Positions 51,772 through 62,685 are shown, numbered from the stretch's first letter. The stretch: DNA of 64,000 nt from Pseudomonas quercus (GCF_012033695.1 NZ_JAAVJI010000005.1:62001-126000); one strand, 5' to 3'. Numbers and translations are program-made. The notes: generated from the letters alone by a model not told the origin.

Positions 51772-53229
51772 TCAGAGCAGCACCACATCGTATTGTTCCT
51801 GCGAGTACATGCTCTCGACCTGGAAACGAATGGTGCGGCCAATGAAGGCTTCCAGTTCCGCGACGTTACCGGACTCTTCATCCAGCAACCGATCGACCAC
51901 CTTCTGGTTGGCCAATACACGGTAGCCCTCTGCCTCGTAGGCCCGCGCCTCGCGCAGTATTTCCCGAAAGATTTCGTAGCAGACGGTTTCCGGGGTTTTC
52001 AACTTTCCCCGGCCCTGGCAGCAGGCACAGGGTTCGCACAGCACCTGTTCAAGGCTCTCCCGGGTGCGCTTACGGGTCATTTGCACCAGGCCCAGCTCGG
52101 TAATACCAATGATATTGGTCTTGGCGTGGTCGCGCTCCAGCTGCTTTTCCAAAGTGCGCAGTACTTGGCGCTGGTGATCCTCATCCTCCATGTCAATGAA
52201 ATCGATGATGATGATGCCGCCAATGTTGCGCAGCCTTAGCTGCCGTGCAATAGCGGTAGCCGCCTCTAAATTGGTCTTGAAGATGGTTTCCTCAAGGTTG
52301 CGGTGCCCCACGAATGCGCCGGTGTTCACGTCGATGGTGGTCATGGCTTCCGCCGGGTCTACCACAAGGTAGCCACCGGACTTGAGCGGCACCTTGCGGT
52401 CTAGCGCGCGCTGTATCTCGTCTTCCACTGCATACAGGTCGAAAATGGGCCGCTCGCCGGGGTAGTGTTCCAGGCGATCAGCGATCTCGGGCATCAGCTC
52501 TTCGACGAACTGCGTGGTTTTTTGAAAGGTCTCCCGCGAGTCGATGCGAATTTTCTCGATCTTGGGGTTTACCAAGTCACGCAGAGTGCGCAGGGCAAGG
52601 CCCAGGTCTTCATAGATGACGGTGGGCGCCCCTACGGTTTTGATCTGGGTAGCGATCTGCTCCCAGAGGCGGCGCAGGTAACGGATGTCCATCAGGATTT
52701 CTTCAGCGCGTGCGCCTTCGGCCGCCGTGCGCAGTATGAAGCCGCCGCTTTCCTGAATGCCTTCCTTCGCCACGCAATCGCTTACTACCTGCTTGAGGCG
52801 GTCACGTTCAGCTTCTTCTTCGATTTTCAGCGAGATACCCACATGGCTGGTACGCGGCATGTACACCAGGTAGCGGGAGGGAATGGACAGCTGGGTGGTC
52901 AGCCGCGCACCCTTGGAGCCGATGGGGTCCTTGGTGACTTGAACCACTAGGCTCTGCCCTTCATGAACCAATGCACTGATAGCTTCCACCGCAGAGCCTT
53001 CGCGCAGTGAAATTTCTGAGGCATGAATAAAGGCGGCACGCTCCAGGCCAATATCGATGAACGCTGCCTGCATGCCGGGCAGCACCCGTACCACCTTGCC
53101 TTTGTAGATGTTCCCGACAATGCCACGGCGCTGAGTGCGCTCCACATGCACTTCCTGCAGCACACCGTTTTCCACCACCGCTACCCGGGATTCCATCGGC
53201 GTGATGTTGATGAGGATTTCTTCACTCAT
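51772..53229 (-). CDS. rng: Ribonuclease G
   Basis: Endoribonuclease of the RNase E/G family that processes the 5' end of 16S rRNA and some mRNAs. The 485-residue product begins MSEEILINITPMESRVAVVE. It has an S1 domain (GNIYKGKVVRVLPGMQAAFIDIG), the DNase I-like catalytic region (DVNTGAFVGHRNLEETIFKTNLEAA, IIIIDFIDME), and the zinc-link Cys motif CEPCACCQGRG. It lacks the long C-terminal scaffold of RNase E. Between maf and yhdP. Confidence 0.97.
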   Translation of the reverse strand: MSEEILINITPMESRVAVVENGVLQEVHVERTQRRGIVGNIYKGKVVRVLPGMQAAFIDIGLERAAFIHASEISLREGSAVEAISALVHEGQSLVVQVTKDPIGSKGARLTTQLSIPSRYLVYMPRTSHVGISLKIEEEAERDRLKQVVSDCVAKEGIQESGGFILRTAAEGARAEEILMDIRYLRRLWEQIATQIKTVGAPTVIYEDLGLALRTLRDLVNPKIEKIRIDSRETFQKTTQFVEELMPEIADRLEHYPGERPIFDLYAVEDEIQRALDRKVPLKSGGYLVVDPAEAMTTIDVNTGAFVGHRNLEETIFKTNLEAATAIARQLRLRNIGGIIIIDFIDMEDEDHQRQVLRTLEKQLERDHAKTNIIGITELGLVQMTRKRTRESLEQVLCEPCACCQGRGKLKTPETVCYEIFREILREARAYEAEGYRVLANQKVVDRLLDEESGNVAELEAFIGRTIRFQVESMYSQEQYDVVLL

Positions 53230-53298
53230 GACAGGCTCTCGTCAGAACAGTGGCCCATGATGCCCGGACTGGCGACGCAGCGCGACGCCAGCGTACGC

Positions 53299-53901
53299 TC
53301 ACCCTACGAAACCTGGTACGGAGGCCGGCTGCCAGCAGGCAACGCCGAAGCGCGCCAGCAGTGCGGCCGTTTCGCACAGCGGCAGCCCAACCACGGCGGA
53401 ATAGCTGCCCTCTATAGCCTCTACGAACACGGCACCCAGCCCCTGGATAGCGTAGCCACCGGCTTTGTCCACAGGCTCGCCACTGGCCCAGTAGGCTTGG
53501 ATTTCGTGATGAGAAATGTGCCGGAAGCGTACCTGGGTGCTGACGCAGCACACTTCAGTGCGTGTCTCGGTGCACAAAGCTATGGCCGTGAGCACGTGAT
53601 GCGTGCGACCACTCAGGGCGGCCAGCATGTGGGCAGCCTGCTCGGCGCTGACGGGCTTGCCGAAGATTTGACCTTCGCACACTACGGCCGTGTCTGCGCC
53701 CAGTACCACAGTGCCCGATGGCGCCTTGGCCAGGCCAGCAGAGGCCTTGGCAGCCGCCAGGCGCTGTACGTAGGCATCAGGGGCTTCTTCGGGCAGAGGC
53801 GTTTCATCAATGCTCGCCTGTACCGTAGTGAAAGGCACGCCAATTTGCGCGAGCAGTTCGCGGCGGCGGGGGGAGCCGGAAGCCAGGCACAGGTCGGTCA
53901 T
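53299..53901 (-). CDS. maf: Maf-family nucleoside triphosphate pyrophosphatase
   Basis: Nucleotide-pyrophosphatase of the Maf family; YhdE-type members hydrolyse dTTP, UTP or modified pyrimidine nucleotides and have been linked to septum regulation. The 200-residue product has the signature [12 protein letters not shown] at the start, [18 protein letters not shown] with the catalytic Asp, and the C-terminal [30 protein letters not shown]. It lies between mreD and rng in the conserved mreBCD-maf-rng order. Confidence 0.96.
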   Translation of the reverse strand: MTDLCLASGSPRRRELLAQIGVPFTTVQASIDETPLPEEAPDAYVQRLAAAKASAGLAKAPSGTVVLGADTAVVCEGQIFGKPVSAEQAAHMLAALSGRTHHVLTAIALCTETRTEVCCVSTQVRFRHISHHEIQAYWASGEPVDKAGGYAIQGLGAVFVEAIEGSYSAVVGLPLCETAALLARFGVACWQPASVPGFVG

Positions 53902-53925
53902 GGGTACGGCTCCGTGAAACGCGGG

Positions 53926-54414
53926 TCAGTGGATGTTGAAGCGGCGCCGCAGGCCGCGCAGGCCGTAACTGACCCAAGGCCACAACAGGGCGCTGGTCAC
54001 CGCTGGCAGCACCAGCGCCAGGGTGGGCTGGCGATTACCGGTAAGGGCACTCAGCCAGAGCTGCACCAGTTGCATCACGCCTAGCACCACGAAAATCACC
54101 AGGCTCTGCTGCCACATGGGGAACATGCGCATGCGTTGCTGCAGGGACAGCACCAGAAAGGTGGTAAGGCTGAGGATAAGGGCATTCTGGCCAAGCAAGG
54201 TGCCGTAGAGCACGTCTTCGGCCAGCCCGAGTATCCAGGCCGTGGTCATGCCAACCTTGGCTGGCACGTTCAAGCACCAGAACGCCAGCAACAGCGCCAG
54301 CCATAACGGGCGTAACACTTCCATGAACTGTGGAAGCGGCGACACGCTCAGCAGCAGGCCGATGGCGAAGGTCAGCCAGACGATCCAGCCGTGGTTGCGC
54401 CGGGTATTGACCAT
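53926..54414 (-). CDS. mreD: Rod shape-determining protein MreD
   Basis: Integral inner-membrane component of the elongasome. The 162-residue product has about five hydrophobic segments (for example WIVWLTFAIGLLLSVSPL and LWLALLLAFWCL) and the AWILGLAEDVLYGTLLGQNAL motif. ATG at 54414 overlaps the mreC stop by one base (TGATG); an in-frame TTG one codon earlier is ignored. It is followed by maf after 24 bp. Confidence 0.95.
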   Translation of the reverse strand: MVNTRRNHGWIVWLTFAIGLLLSVSPLPQFMEVLRPLWLALLLAFWCLNVPAKVGMTTAWILGLAEDVLYGTLLGQNALILSLTTFLVLSLQQRMRMFPMWQQSLVIFVVLGVMQLVQLWLSALTGNRQPTLALVLPAVTSALLWPWVSYGLRGLRRRFNIH

Positions 54415-55535
54415 CAATGCGCTCCTTCAGGCGTGGTAGGTGCGGTGTGGGCCGGCCGCGCGGTAGAGGATGTGCCGTGAGGCTGGGTAGCCGCCGGGGT
54501 ACTTGCTGGATGGGTAGAGGTGGCAGGTACGGTGGTGGCAGGCGTACTGGTTGCAGGGTGCGCCCCCGAATGCGTGGGCTGAGCCGTGCCAGCAGGGGTT
54601 GAAGGCGCAGGCGTAGCCGCCGCAGGTGCCGAGCCGGCTGGCGCGGCCGCCGGGGTGGCTACCGCACCGCCCTCCTCGGCCTGGGCAGCCTCTGCCGCAC
54701 GCTGCTCTGGCGTGCGGCTGTCCGAGAACACCAACAGCACGTAGCGGCTGCGGTTCAGGGCGGCGGTAGGTACGGCACGAACAATCGCGAAAGGCTGCCC
54801 GGAATCGTGGATCACCTCCTTCACCATGGCAACCGGGTAGCCCGCTGGAAAGCGCTGCCCCAGCCCGGAGCTGACCAGTAGGTCCCCTTCCTTGATATCG
54901 GCAGTGTCGGCCACATGGCGCAACTCAAGCCGCTCGGGGTTTCCTGTGCCGCTTGCGATCGCCCTCAACCCATTGCGGTTCACTTGCACAGGAATGCTGT
55001 GAGTGCTGTCGGTCAGCAACAGCACGCGCGAAGTGTAGGGCATCAGTTCGACCACCTGCCCCATGAGGCCCCGTGCATCTAGAACGGGCTGGCCCAGAGA
55101 CACACCGTCACGTTCACCCTTGTTGATCAGGATGCGATGGGTAAAGGGGTTGGGATCTACGCCGATCAGCTCAGCGACTTCAACCTTTTCGTTCACCAGC
55201 GTGGACGAATTCAATAGCTCACGCAGCCGCACATTCTGCTCGGTGAGGGCGGCCAGCTTCTGCAAACGCCCTTGAAGCAGCAAGGCTTCGGTCTTGAGCT
55301 TTTCGTTTTCGGCAATCAGCTCGGTGCGGCTGCCAAACTGGCTGGCGACACCCTGATAGAGCCGCTGAGGCAGGTCAGTGACCCAGTAGGCCTGCATCAA
55401 CAGCAGCGACATCTGGCTACGGACCGGCTTGAGCAGCATGAAGCGCGCGTCCACTACCATCAGCGCCACCGAGAGGACGGTGAGCACCAGCAGGCGGACA
55501 ATCAGCGAAGGCCCCTTGGAGAACAGCGGTTTAAT
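54414..55535 (-). CDS. mreC: Rod shape-determining protein MreC, apparent ATT start
   Basis: Bitopic scaffold of the elongasome that activates PBP2-RodA. The 373-residue product would begin IKPLFSKGPSLIVRLLV. It has a membrane helix (about 12-30), a coiled coil (about 65-115) and the twin beta-barrel domain to about 275. A Pro/Ala/Thr/Ser-rich tail of roughly 85 residues follows. No ATG, GTG or TTG is available before residue 17, inside the membrane helix. GGGAGGAA sits 7 bp upstream of ATT at 55535, so ATT initiation is proposed. A CTG 12 codons further up is possible but lacks a ribosome-binding site. Confidence 0.85.
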   Translation of the reverse strand: MKPLFSKGPSLIVRLLVLTVLSVALMVVDARFMLLKPVRSQMSLLLMQAYWVTDLPQRLYQGVASQFGSRTELIAENEKLKTEALLLQGRLQKLAALTEQNVRLRELLNSSTLVNEKVEVAELIGVDPNPFTHRILINKGERDGVSLGQPVLDARGLMGQVVELMPYTSRVLLLTDSTHSIPVQVNRNGLRAIASGTGNPERLELRHVADTADIKEGDLLVSSGLGQRFPAGYPVAMVKEVIHDSGQPFAIVRAVPTAALNRSRYVLLVFSDSRTPEQRAAEAAQAEEGGAVATPAAAPAGSAPAAATPAPSTPAGTAQPTHSGAHPATSTPATTVPATSTHPASTPAATQPHGTSSTARPAHTAPTTPEGAH

Positions 55536-55671
55536 GGGCTGTTCCTCCCGGGCAGTAGGACGAAAGATCAGTCATGGAACGGCGCCGCGATAAAAACGGA
55601 AAACACGCGAGCGCCCGAGGCCGCGGCAACACCAACAGGCATTGCTCCACGGCACCAGGCGCCGCCCTGGC

Positions 55672-56793
<1,122 letters not shown>

Positions 56794-56911
56794 TTAAATT
56801 GGCTGTTTTTCCGGGCACACGGCCCCACGATCGCAGCTCTGTGCCAGCATTTTCGTAGCTTTGCCCCCTGTCGGGCGGACACTTTCCGCCTGTCTTTACT
56901 GGAGATCCCCC

Positions 56912-57199
56912 ATGGCGCTCGAACGCTCCGACGTGGAAAAGATCGCCCACCTGGCCCGCCTCGGGCTGCGCGAGGCCGATCTTTCCAGCACCCTTGAGGC
57001 CCTGAACCGCATCCTGGGGCTTGCAGACCAGATGCAAGCCGTCGATACCCAGGGTATCGCGCCACTGGCCCACCCCCTGGAAGCCAGCCAGCGCCTGCGC
57101 ATCGACAGGGTTACCGAACACAACCAGCGCGACGCCTACCAGGCCATTGCACCGGCCGTAGACAGCGGCCTGTACCTGGTACCGAAAGTCATCGAGTAA
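56912..57199 (+). CDS. gatC: Aspartyl/glutamyl-tRNA amidotransferase subunit C
   Basis: Small structural subunit of the GatCAB complex that converts misacylated Glu-tRNA-Gln and Asp-tRNA-Asn. The 95-residue product starts [19 protein letters not shown], and [18 protein letters not shown] and the ending [10 protein letters not shown] are family features. ATG at 56912 follows TGGAGATCCCCC. It heads the gatCAB operon, with gatA 16 bp downstream. It diverges from mreB across a 200-bp gap. Confidence 0.97.
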   Translation: MALERSDVEKIAHLARLGLREADLSSTLEALNRILGLADQMQAVDTQGIAPLAHPLEASQRLRIDRVTEHNQRDAYQAIAPAVDSGLYLVPKVIE

Positions 57200-57215
57200 G
57201 GGAAAACCGCCTGCC

Positions 57216-58667
57216 ATGCATCAATTGACCCTGGCCGAGATCGCCCGCGGCCTTGCCGCCAAGCAATTCTCCTCCGAAGAGCTGACCCGCACCCTCCTCG
57301 CCCGTATTCAGGCACTGGACCCACAGCTCAATGCCTTCATCACCGTGACAGAAGCGCTCGCGCTGGAACAGGCGCGCGCCGCCGACGTACGGCGCGCCAA
57401 TGGCGATAACAGCCCATTGCTGGGCGCACCTATCGCCCACAAGGACCTGTTCTGTACACGCGGCATTCGCACCAGCTGCGCTTCGCGCATGCTCGACAAC
57501 TTCGAAGCCCCCTACGATGCCACCGTGGTAGAAAAACTGGCAGCGGCGGGCGCCGTGACCCTGGGCAAGACCAACATGGATGAGTTCGCCATGGGGTCGG
57601 CGAACGAAAACAGCTATTACGGCCCGGTGAAAAACCCCTGGCAGTTGGAGCATGTCCCCGGGGGGTCTTCCGGGGGCTCGGCAGCCGCCGTGGCAGCGCG
57701 CCTGCTACCGGCCACCACCGGCACCGATACAGGCGGTTCCATTCGCCAGCCGGCGGCCTTCACCAACCTCACCGGGCTCAAGCCTACCTACGGGCGCGTG
57801 TCGCGCTGGGGCATGATCGCCTATGCCTCCAGCCTGGACCAGGCCGGCCCGCTGGCGCGTACCGCCGAGGACTGCGCCCTGCTGCTGCAGGGCATGGCTG
57901 GGTTCGATCCGAAGGACTCCACCAGCATTGACGAACCCGTGCCGGACTACACCGCCACGCTGAACGACTCCCTGGAAGGCCTGCGCATCGGCGTACCCAA
58001 GGAGTACTTCGGCGCCGGCCTGGACCCTCGCATTGGTGAGCGCGTACAGGCCAGCATTCGGGAACTGGAAAAGCTGGGGGCCGTGATCAAGGAGGTCAGC
58101 CTGCCTACCATGCAGCATGCTGTGCCCGCCTACTACGTGATCGCACCCGCGGAGGCCTCGTCCAACCTGTCCCGATTCGACGGCGTACGCTTCGGCTACC
58201 GCTGTGAAAGCCCTGTGGACCTGACCGACCTGTACAAACGTTCTCGTGGCGAGGGCTTCGGCCCGGAAGTACAGCGCCGGATCATGGTCGGCGCCTATGC
58301 GCTCTCCGCAGGTTACTACGACGCCTACTACCTCAAGGCTCAGCGCATTCGCCGCTTGATCAAGAACGACTTCATGGCCGCCTTCCAGGACGTGGACGTG
58401 ATCGTCGGGCCTACCACGCCAAACCCGGCCTGGAAGCTCGGCGCCAAAGGCAGCGACCCGGTCGCCGCCTACCTTGAGGATGTGTACACCATTACGGCCA
58501 ACCTGGCCGGCCTGCCAGGCCTGTCCATGCCCGTTGGCTTTGCCGATGGCCTGCCGGTGGGCGCGCAACTGCTGGCCCCGTATTTCCAGGAAGGGCGGCT
58601 GCTGAACATCGCACACCGTTATCAGCAGATCACCGACTGGCATCTCCAGTCGCCCGAAGGCTTCTGA
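57216..58667 (+). CDS. gatA: Aspartyl/glutamyl-tRNA amidotransferase subunit A
   Basis: Amidase-signature subunit that releases ammonia from glutamine. The 483-residue product has the Ser-cisSer-Lys triad: Lys76 (IAHKDLF), Ser151 ([10 protein letters not shown]) and Ser175 ([11 protein letters not shown]). It continues with the amidase core and the C-terminal [21 protein letters not shown]. It lies 16 bp after gatC and 12 bp before gatB. All catalytic residues are intact. Confidence 0.98.
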   Translation: MHQLTLAEIARGLAAKQFSSEELTRTLLARIQALDPQLNAFITVTEALALEQARAADVRRANGDNSPLLGAPIAHKDLFCTRGIRTSCASRMLDNFEAPYDATVVEKLAAAGAVTLGKTNMDEFAMGSANENSYYGPVKNPWQLEHVPGGSSGGSAAAVAARLLPATTGTDTGGSIRQPAAFTNLTGLKPTYGRVSRWGMIAYASSLDQAGPLARTAEDCALLLQGMAGFDPKDSTSIDEPVPDYTATLNDSLEGLRIGVPKEYFGAGLDPRIGERVQASIRELEKLGAVIKEVSLPTMQHAVPAYYVIAPAEASSNLSRFDGVRFGYRCESPVDLTDLYKRSRGEGFGPEVQRRIMVGAYALSAGYYDAYYLKAQRIRRLIKNDFMAAFQDVDVIVGPTTPNPAWKLGAKGSDPVAAYLEDVYTITANLAGLPGLSMPVGFADGLPVGAQLLAPYFQEGRLLNIAHRYQQITDWHLQSPEGF

Positions 58668-58679
58668 GGAGCTCCACAC

Positions 58680-60125
58680 ATGCAATGGGAAGTCGTGATC
58701 GGGCTGGAGATTCATACCCAGCTCTCGACCCAATCGAAGATTTTTTCGGGCAGCGCCACCACCTTTGGTGCCGACCCCAACACCCAAGCCAGCCTGGTAG
58801 ACCTGGGCATGCCTGGCGTATTGCCCGTACTGAACGAGGAAGCCGTGCGCATGGCCGTGATGTTCGGCCTGGCCATTGAAGCCGACATCCGCCCGCAGAA
58901 CGTGTTTGCCCGCAAAAACTATTTCTACCCCGACCTGCCCAAGGGCTACCAGATCAGCCAGATGGACCATCCCATCGTGGGCAAGGGCCACTTGGACATC
59001 ACGCTGGAAGACGGCACCGTCAAGCGCATCGGCGTGACCCGTGCACACCTGGAAGAAGATGCCGGCAAGAGCCTGCACGAAGACTTTGCGGGGTCCTCCG
59101 GTATCGACTTGAACCGGGCCGGCACCCCGCTGCTGGAGATCGTTTCCGAACCGGAAATGCGCTCTGCCAAAGAGGCCGTGGCCTACGTGAAAGCCATGCA
59201 CGCCCTGGTGCGTTACCTGGGTATTTGCGACGGCAACATGGCCGAAGGCTCGTTGCGCTGCGACTGCAACGTGTCCATTCGCCCCAAAGGGCAGGCGGAG
59301 TTCGGCACCCGTTGCGAGATCAAGAACGTCAACTCGTTCCGCTTCATCGAACGTGCCATCAATAGCGAAGTGCAACGCCAGATCGAGCTGATCGAGGACG
59401 GCGGCCGGGTGATCCAGGAAACACGCCTGTACGATCCGAACAAGGACGAAACCCGCTCCATGCGTAGCAAGGAAGAAGCGAACGACTACCGCTACTTCCC
59501 GGACCCAGACCTGCTACCCGTGGAAATCGCGCCAGCCTTCCTGGAGGCCGTACGTGCGTCCTTGCCTGAACTGCCCCCCCAAAAGCGTGAGCGTTTCCAG
59601 AGCCAGTATGGCCTGTCCGCGTACGACGCTACCGTACTGGCGTCCAGCCGCGAACAAGCCGATTACTTCGAGCAGGTGGTTGCGCTATGCGGTGATGCCA
59701 AGCTGGCTGCCAACTGGGTGATGGTGGAGCTGGGCAGCCTGCTCAACAAGCAGGGCCTGGACATCGAGCAATCGCCGGTCAGCGCCGAACACTTGGGCGG
59801 CATGCTGGTGCGCATCCGGGACAACACCATTTCCGGAAAGCTCGCCAAGGTGGTCTTCGAAGCCATGGCCAATGGCGAGGGTACGGCGGACCAGGTCATC
59901 GAAACCCGCGGCTTGAAGCAGGTCACCGACAGTGGCGCCATCGAAAAGGTGCTGGACGACATGCTGGCGGCCAACGCTGAGCAGGTAGGCCAATACCGCG
60001 CCGCCGACGAAGCCAAGCGTGGCAAGATGTTCGGGTTCTTTGTGGGCCAGGCGATGAAGGCTTCAAAAGGCAAGGCCAACCCGCAACAGGTGAACGAACT
60101 GCTCAAGCGCAAACTTGAGGGCTAA
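58680..60125 (+). CDS. gatB: Aspartyl/glutamyl-tRNA amidotransferase subunit B
   Basis: Kinase and transamidase subunit that phosphorylates and amidates the misacylated aminoacyl-tRNA. The 481-residue product begins [24 protein letters not shown]. It has the zinc/Mg site region ([33 protein letters not shown]) and the C-terminal YqeY-like tail ([28 protein letters not shown]). Last gene of gatCAB. Confidence 0.98.
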   Translation: MQWEVVIGLEIHTQLSTQSKIFSGSATTFGADPNTQASLVDLGMPGVLPVLNEEAVRMAVMFGLAIEADIRPQNVFARKNYFYPDLPKGYQISQMDHPIVGKGHLDITLEDGTVKRIGVTRAHLEEDAGKSLHEDFAGSSGIDLNRAGTPLLEIVSEPEMRSAKEAVAYVKAMHALVRYLGICDGNMAEGSLRCDCNVSIRPKGQAEFGTRCEIKNVNSFRFIERAINSEVQRQIELIEDGGRVIQETRLYDPNKDETRSMRSKEEANDYRYFPDPDLLPVEIAPAFLEAVRASLPELPPQKRERFQSQYGLSAYDATVLASSREQADYFEQVVALCGDAKLAANWVMVELGSLLNKQGLDIEQSPVSAEHLGGMLVRIRDNTISGKLAKVVFEAMANGEGTADQVIETRGLKQVTDSGAIEKVLDDMLAANAEQVGQYRAADEAKRGKMFGFFVGQAMKASKGKANPQQVNELLKRKLEG

Positions 60126-60190
60126 ACGTGCCGCCAAACTGGCCGCTGCTTTACAGGCGGCCAGGACCGCTATCGCATAAGGACCAACCC

Positions 60191-60562
60191 ATGCGGCGCC
60201 TGATGTTCTTAACCGCTGGCCTGCTATTGCTGGCCGGTTGCGCCAGTGATAACACTCCGTTGGAGCGAGGGCAGGGCCAGGAAGGTGTGGCCTCCTACTA
60301 CGGCGCTCGGCACCAGGGCAAACGCACGGCCAGTGGTGAGCGCTTCGATCAGAACAGCCTGACCGCTGCTCACCGTAGCCTGCCCTTCGGCACCGAAGTA
60401 CAGGTGACCAACCTGAGCAATGATCGCACGGTGGTGGTGCGTATCAACGATCGGGGGCCTCACGCACGCAACCGAATCATCGACCTGTCTCGCAATGCTG
60501 CGCAACAGCTGGGCATGACTGCCTCCGGCACTGCTCGCGTGCGTATCGAACGCCTGGACTGA
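60191..60562 (+). CDS. RlpA-like septal-ring lipoprotein
   Basis: A 123-residue lipoprotein: signal MRRLMFLTAGLLLLAGC, with lipobox LLAGC (Cys17). A short double-psi beta-barrel (DPBB) domain follows, with GVASYYGARHQGKRTASGERF, LPFGTEVQVTNLSNDRTV, and the catalytic-type RINDRGPHARNRIIDLS. RlpA of P. aeruginosa is a lytic transglycosylase acting on naked glycan at septa. This protein has only the DPBB core and no SPOR domain, so it is a small paralogue. AAGGA precedes the ATG. Confidence 0.9.
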   Translation: MRRLMFLTAGLLLLAGCASDNTPLERGQGQEGVASYYGARHQGKRTASGERFDQNSLTAAHRSLPFGTEVQVTNLSNDRTVVVRINDRGPHARNRIIDLSRNAAQQLGMTASGTARVRIERLD

Positions 60563-60599
60563 CGGAGGCCCTATCGCCGAGCTCGCTGCCCTGCCACCC

Positions 60600-61652
60600 T
60601 TGAGCCTGCTGCAATTTGCAGCGGGCGTATCGATGCTGATAGTGGGTGCCGAACTGATGGTGCGCAATGCCCTTCGATTGGCAGCCCGGGCCGGTGTTCG
60701 CCCCTTGATGGCGGGCCTGCTGTTGATGGCACTGGGCAGCAGCGCGCCACAGCTGGCCATCAGCTTAGGGGCTGTCGACGCTGGCGCACCGGATATCGCC
60801 TTGGGCAGCCTGGTGGGCGGTACGCTGTTCAACCTGCTGGTAACGCTGGGGGTGTGTGCGTTGGTTGTGCCACTTCGGGTGTCTTTGCCCGTGGTACGTG
60901 TGGATGTACCTTTGGTGATTGGCGCTGCAGCGCTGCTCTATGGCGTATCCCTGGACCAGCACCTGGGCACATGGGAGGCGATGGTCCTGCTGGCAGGGTG
61001 GGTGTTCTACCTGGGCGTGGCAGGCTGGCAACTTCGACAAGGCAAGCGGCCGGTGCCCTTGGCCCTCAAACATGAACGGTCAACGACCGCCACAGTGGTT
61101 CGCCTGGCCGCTGGCATCGCGCTGCTGACCCTGGGGGGCCAGTGGCTACAGGGCGCCGCCGTTGCCTTTGCCAATGAACTCGGCCTGTCCGAGCGGGTGA
61201 TGGGGCTTACCGTGGTCGCCGTGTGTGCCTCGCTGCCACCGCTGATGATATCGCTATTGGCTGCCTGGCGAGGCGAGCGCGAGCTGGCAGTCGGCAATGT
61301 GATTGGAAGCAGCTTGTACAACCTCACGGGCGTACTTGCTATCACTGTGCTTGCCAGCCCTGGCGGGGTGTCCGTGTCGCCCAACAGCCTGTCATTCGAC
61401 TTGCCGGCATTGCTGGGCGCCGCCCTGCTCACCTGGCCGCTGTTCCGCCTGGGTTACCGGTTGACCCGGCTGGAAGGCCTGCTGTTGCTGGCGCTGTACG
61501 GCGTGTATGGCCTGCACCTCATAGCGTTCAGCACGGGCATGCCCCTGGCGACTCGCCTGGAGCGGCTAGTGCTGGTGTACCTGCTACCGGCGTTGGTGAT
61601 ACTGGTCTGTGCGGGCGCGTGGCGGTATCGGCGCCGCAGCCGTGTGCGTTAA
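60600..61652 (+). CDS. Calcium/sodium exchanger family membrane protein
   Basis: A 350-residue integral membrane protein of the CaCA (Na/Ca exchanger, YrbG-like) family. Ten or so hydrophobic helices form two inverted halves, with repeat motifs GAELMVRNALRLAARAGVRPL...LLMALGSSAPQLAISL and VVAVCASLPPLMISLL...GNVIGSSLYNL. The usual Glu of the GTSxPE motifs is replaced by Gln in the first half and Leu/Met in the second, so ion specificity is uncertain. The TTG at 60600 lacks a ribosome-binding site; GGAGG lies just before an ATC at 60573. It overlaps the next gene tail to tail. Confidence 0.85.
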   Translation: MSLLQFAAGVSMLIVGAELMVRNALRLAARAGVRPLMAGLLLMALGSSAPQLAISLGAVDAGAPDIALGSLVGGTLFNLLVTLGVCALVVPLRVSLPVVRVDVPLVIGAAALLYGVSLDQHLGTWEAMVLLAGWVFYLGVAGWQLRQGKRPVPLALKHERSTTATVVRLAAGIALLTLGGQWLQGAAVAFANELGLSERVMGLTVVAVCASLPPLMISLLAAWRGERELAVGNVIGSSLYNLTGVLAITVLASPGGVSVSPNSLSFDLPALLGAALLTWPLFRLGYRLTRLEGLLLLALYGVYGLHLIAFSTGMPLATRLERLVLVYLLPALVILVCAGAWRYRRRSRVR

Positions 61653-62590
61653 ATCCAGCCACCCCAATGCAATAAGAAGATACCAATGTTAGTGGTGAGG
61701 ATGGCAGCAATGGTCGTGATCACCACGATGGTCGCCGCCAACCGATAGTTGCCGTTGGCCGCCCTCGCCATCACATAGCTGACCGAGGCGGTAGGCGCCC
61801 CGAAGTAAAGGAAGAGGATGCCCAGGTCTGCACCACGGAAACCGCATAGCCAGGCACCCAGCGTAGCCACGAGGGGCAACGCAACCATCTTCACCAGGCT
61901 GGCACTGATCGCCATTCGGCTGCCTGCGCGCAAGGCAGAGAGTGAAAGGGTGCCACCGATGCAGATCAGCGCCAGTGGCAAGGTCATATTGGCGAGATAC
62001 CCGGCCGACTTGTCCAGCCAACCAGGTAGCGGAATGCTCCAGATCGCGAAGGGTACCGCTGCCAGTACGCCGAGAATAAGCGGGTTGCGAACGATCCCTA
62101 CCGCAAGGCTGAGCGGGTCGGATTTCATGGTAGGGCTGTAATAGGCCAGCACCACGGATGACAGGCTGTTATAGAGCACGATCAGCACTGCTGCCAGGAT
62201 CGAACCCACCGCAATGCCGTAATCTCCGTACATACTGGCCGCCAGGGCCAGGCCAATGATGCCGTTGTTGCCCCGGAACGCGCCTTGAACGTAGATGCCA
62301 CGGTCCTCCACCGGGCAATGCCAGCGCGCCCACAGCCAGATAAGCGCAAAACTGACCGCGGTCGCTACCGCGAAATAGGCCAGCACGCCCAGCTGCAGCG
62401 CTTCATTTAAATTGGCGTGGATGATGCCCAGGAACAGCAGGCACGGCATGGTGACGTTGAACACCAGCTCAGACGCGACCTTAATGAACCCGTCGTCGAT
62501 CCAGTGCACGCGCTTGAGCAGCAACCCCATGAACAGCATCGCGAACACCGGGGCGGTGATGTTCAGTGTTTCAAGGAAAATGCCAAGCAT
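61649..62590 (-). CDS. AEC-family transporter
   Basis: Putative secondary transporter of the auxin-efflux-carrier family, 313 residues with about ten transmembrane helices (PVFAMLFMGLLLKRV, ELVFNVTMPCLLFLGI, GAFRGNNGIIGLALA, LPLALICIGGTLSL, FLYFGAPTASVSYVMA). The F-R-G-N-N-x-x-I motif is typical of bacterial AEC proteins. The substrate cannot be read from sequence; bacterial members move carboxylates such as malate or malonate. It converges with the CaCA gene (four-base overlap). Confidence 0.92.
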   Translation of the reverse strand: MLGIFLETLNITAPVFAMLFMGLLLKRVHWIDDGFIKVASELVFNVTMPCLLFLGIIHANLNEALQLGVLAYFAVATAVSFALIWLWARWHCPVEDRGIYVQGAFRGNNGIIGLALAASMYGDYGIAVGSILAAVLIVLYNSLSSVVLAYYSPTMKSDPLSLAVGIVRNPLILGVLAAVPFAIWSIPLPGWLDKSAGYLANMTLPLALICIGGTLSLSALRAGSRMAISASLVKMVALPLVATLGAWLCGFRGADLGILFLYFGAPTASVSYVMARAANGNYRLAATIVVITTIAAILTTNIGIFLLHWGGWI

Positions 62591-62643
62591 GCGGGAGGCG
62601 GTCCGTTAGCGGTCGGTAATCACATGATAAGTCACTGGAACGA

Positions 62644-62667
62644 AAAAACGCGCCGAAGCGCGTTTTT
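62644..62667 (-). terminator. Intrinsic terminator after kdgD
   Basis: Stem AAAAACGCGC / GCGCGTTTTT with a CGAA loop, 19 bp after the kdgD stop on the minus strand, ending in T-run. A-runs on the other side make it potentially bidirectional. Confidence 0.85.
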
Positions 62668-62685
62668 CGTCAAGGGCGTTACACG

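Noticed and set aside
53023..54084. 353-codon plus-strand frame across rng, maf and mreD
   Set aside because: It spans three real minus-strand genes and their boundaries; not credible as a gene.
57705..59375. 556-codon open frame on the minus strand opposite gatA and gatB
   Set aside because: It lies fully antisense to two clear housekeeping genes; His/Gln/Val-rich composition and absence of a ribosome-binding site are typical of GC-rich shadow frames.
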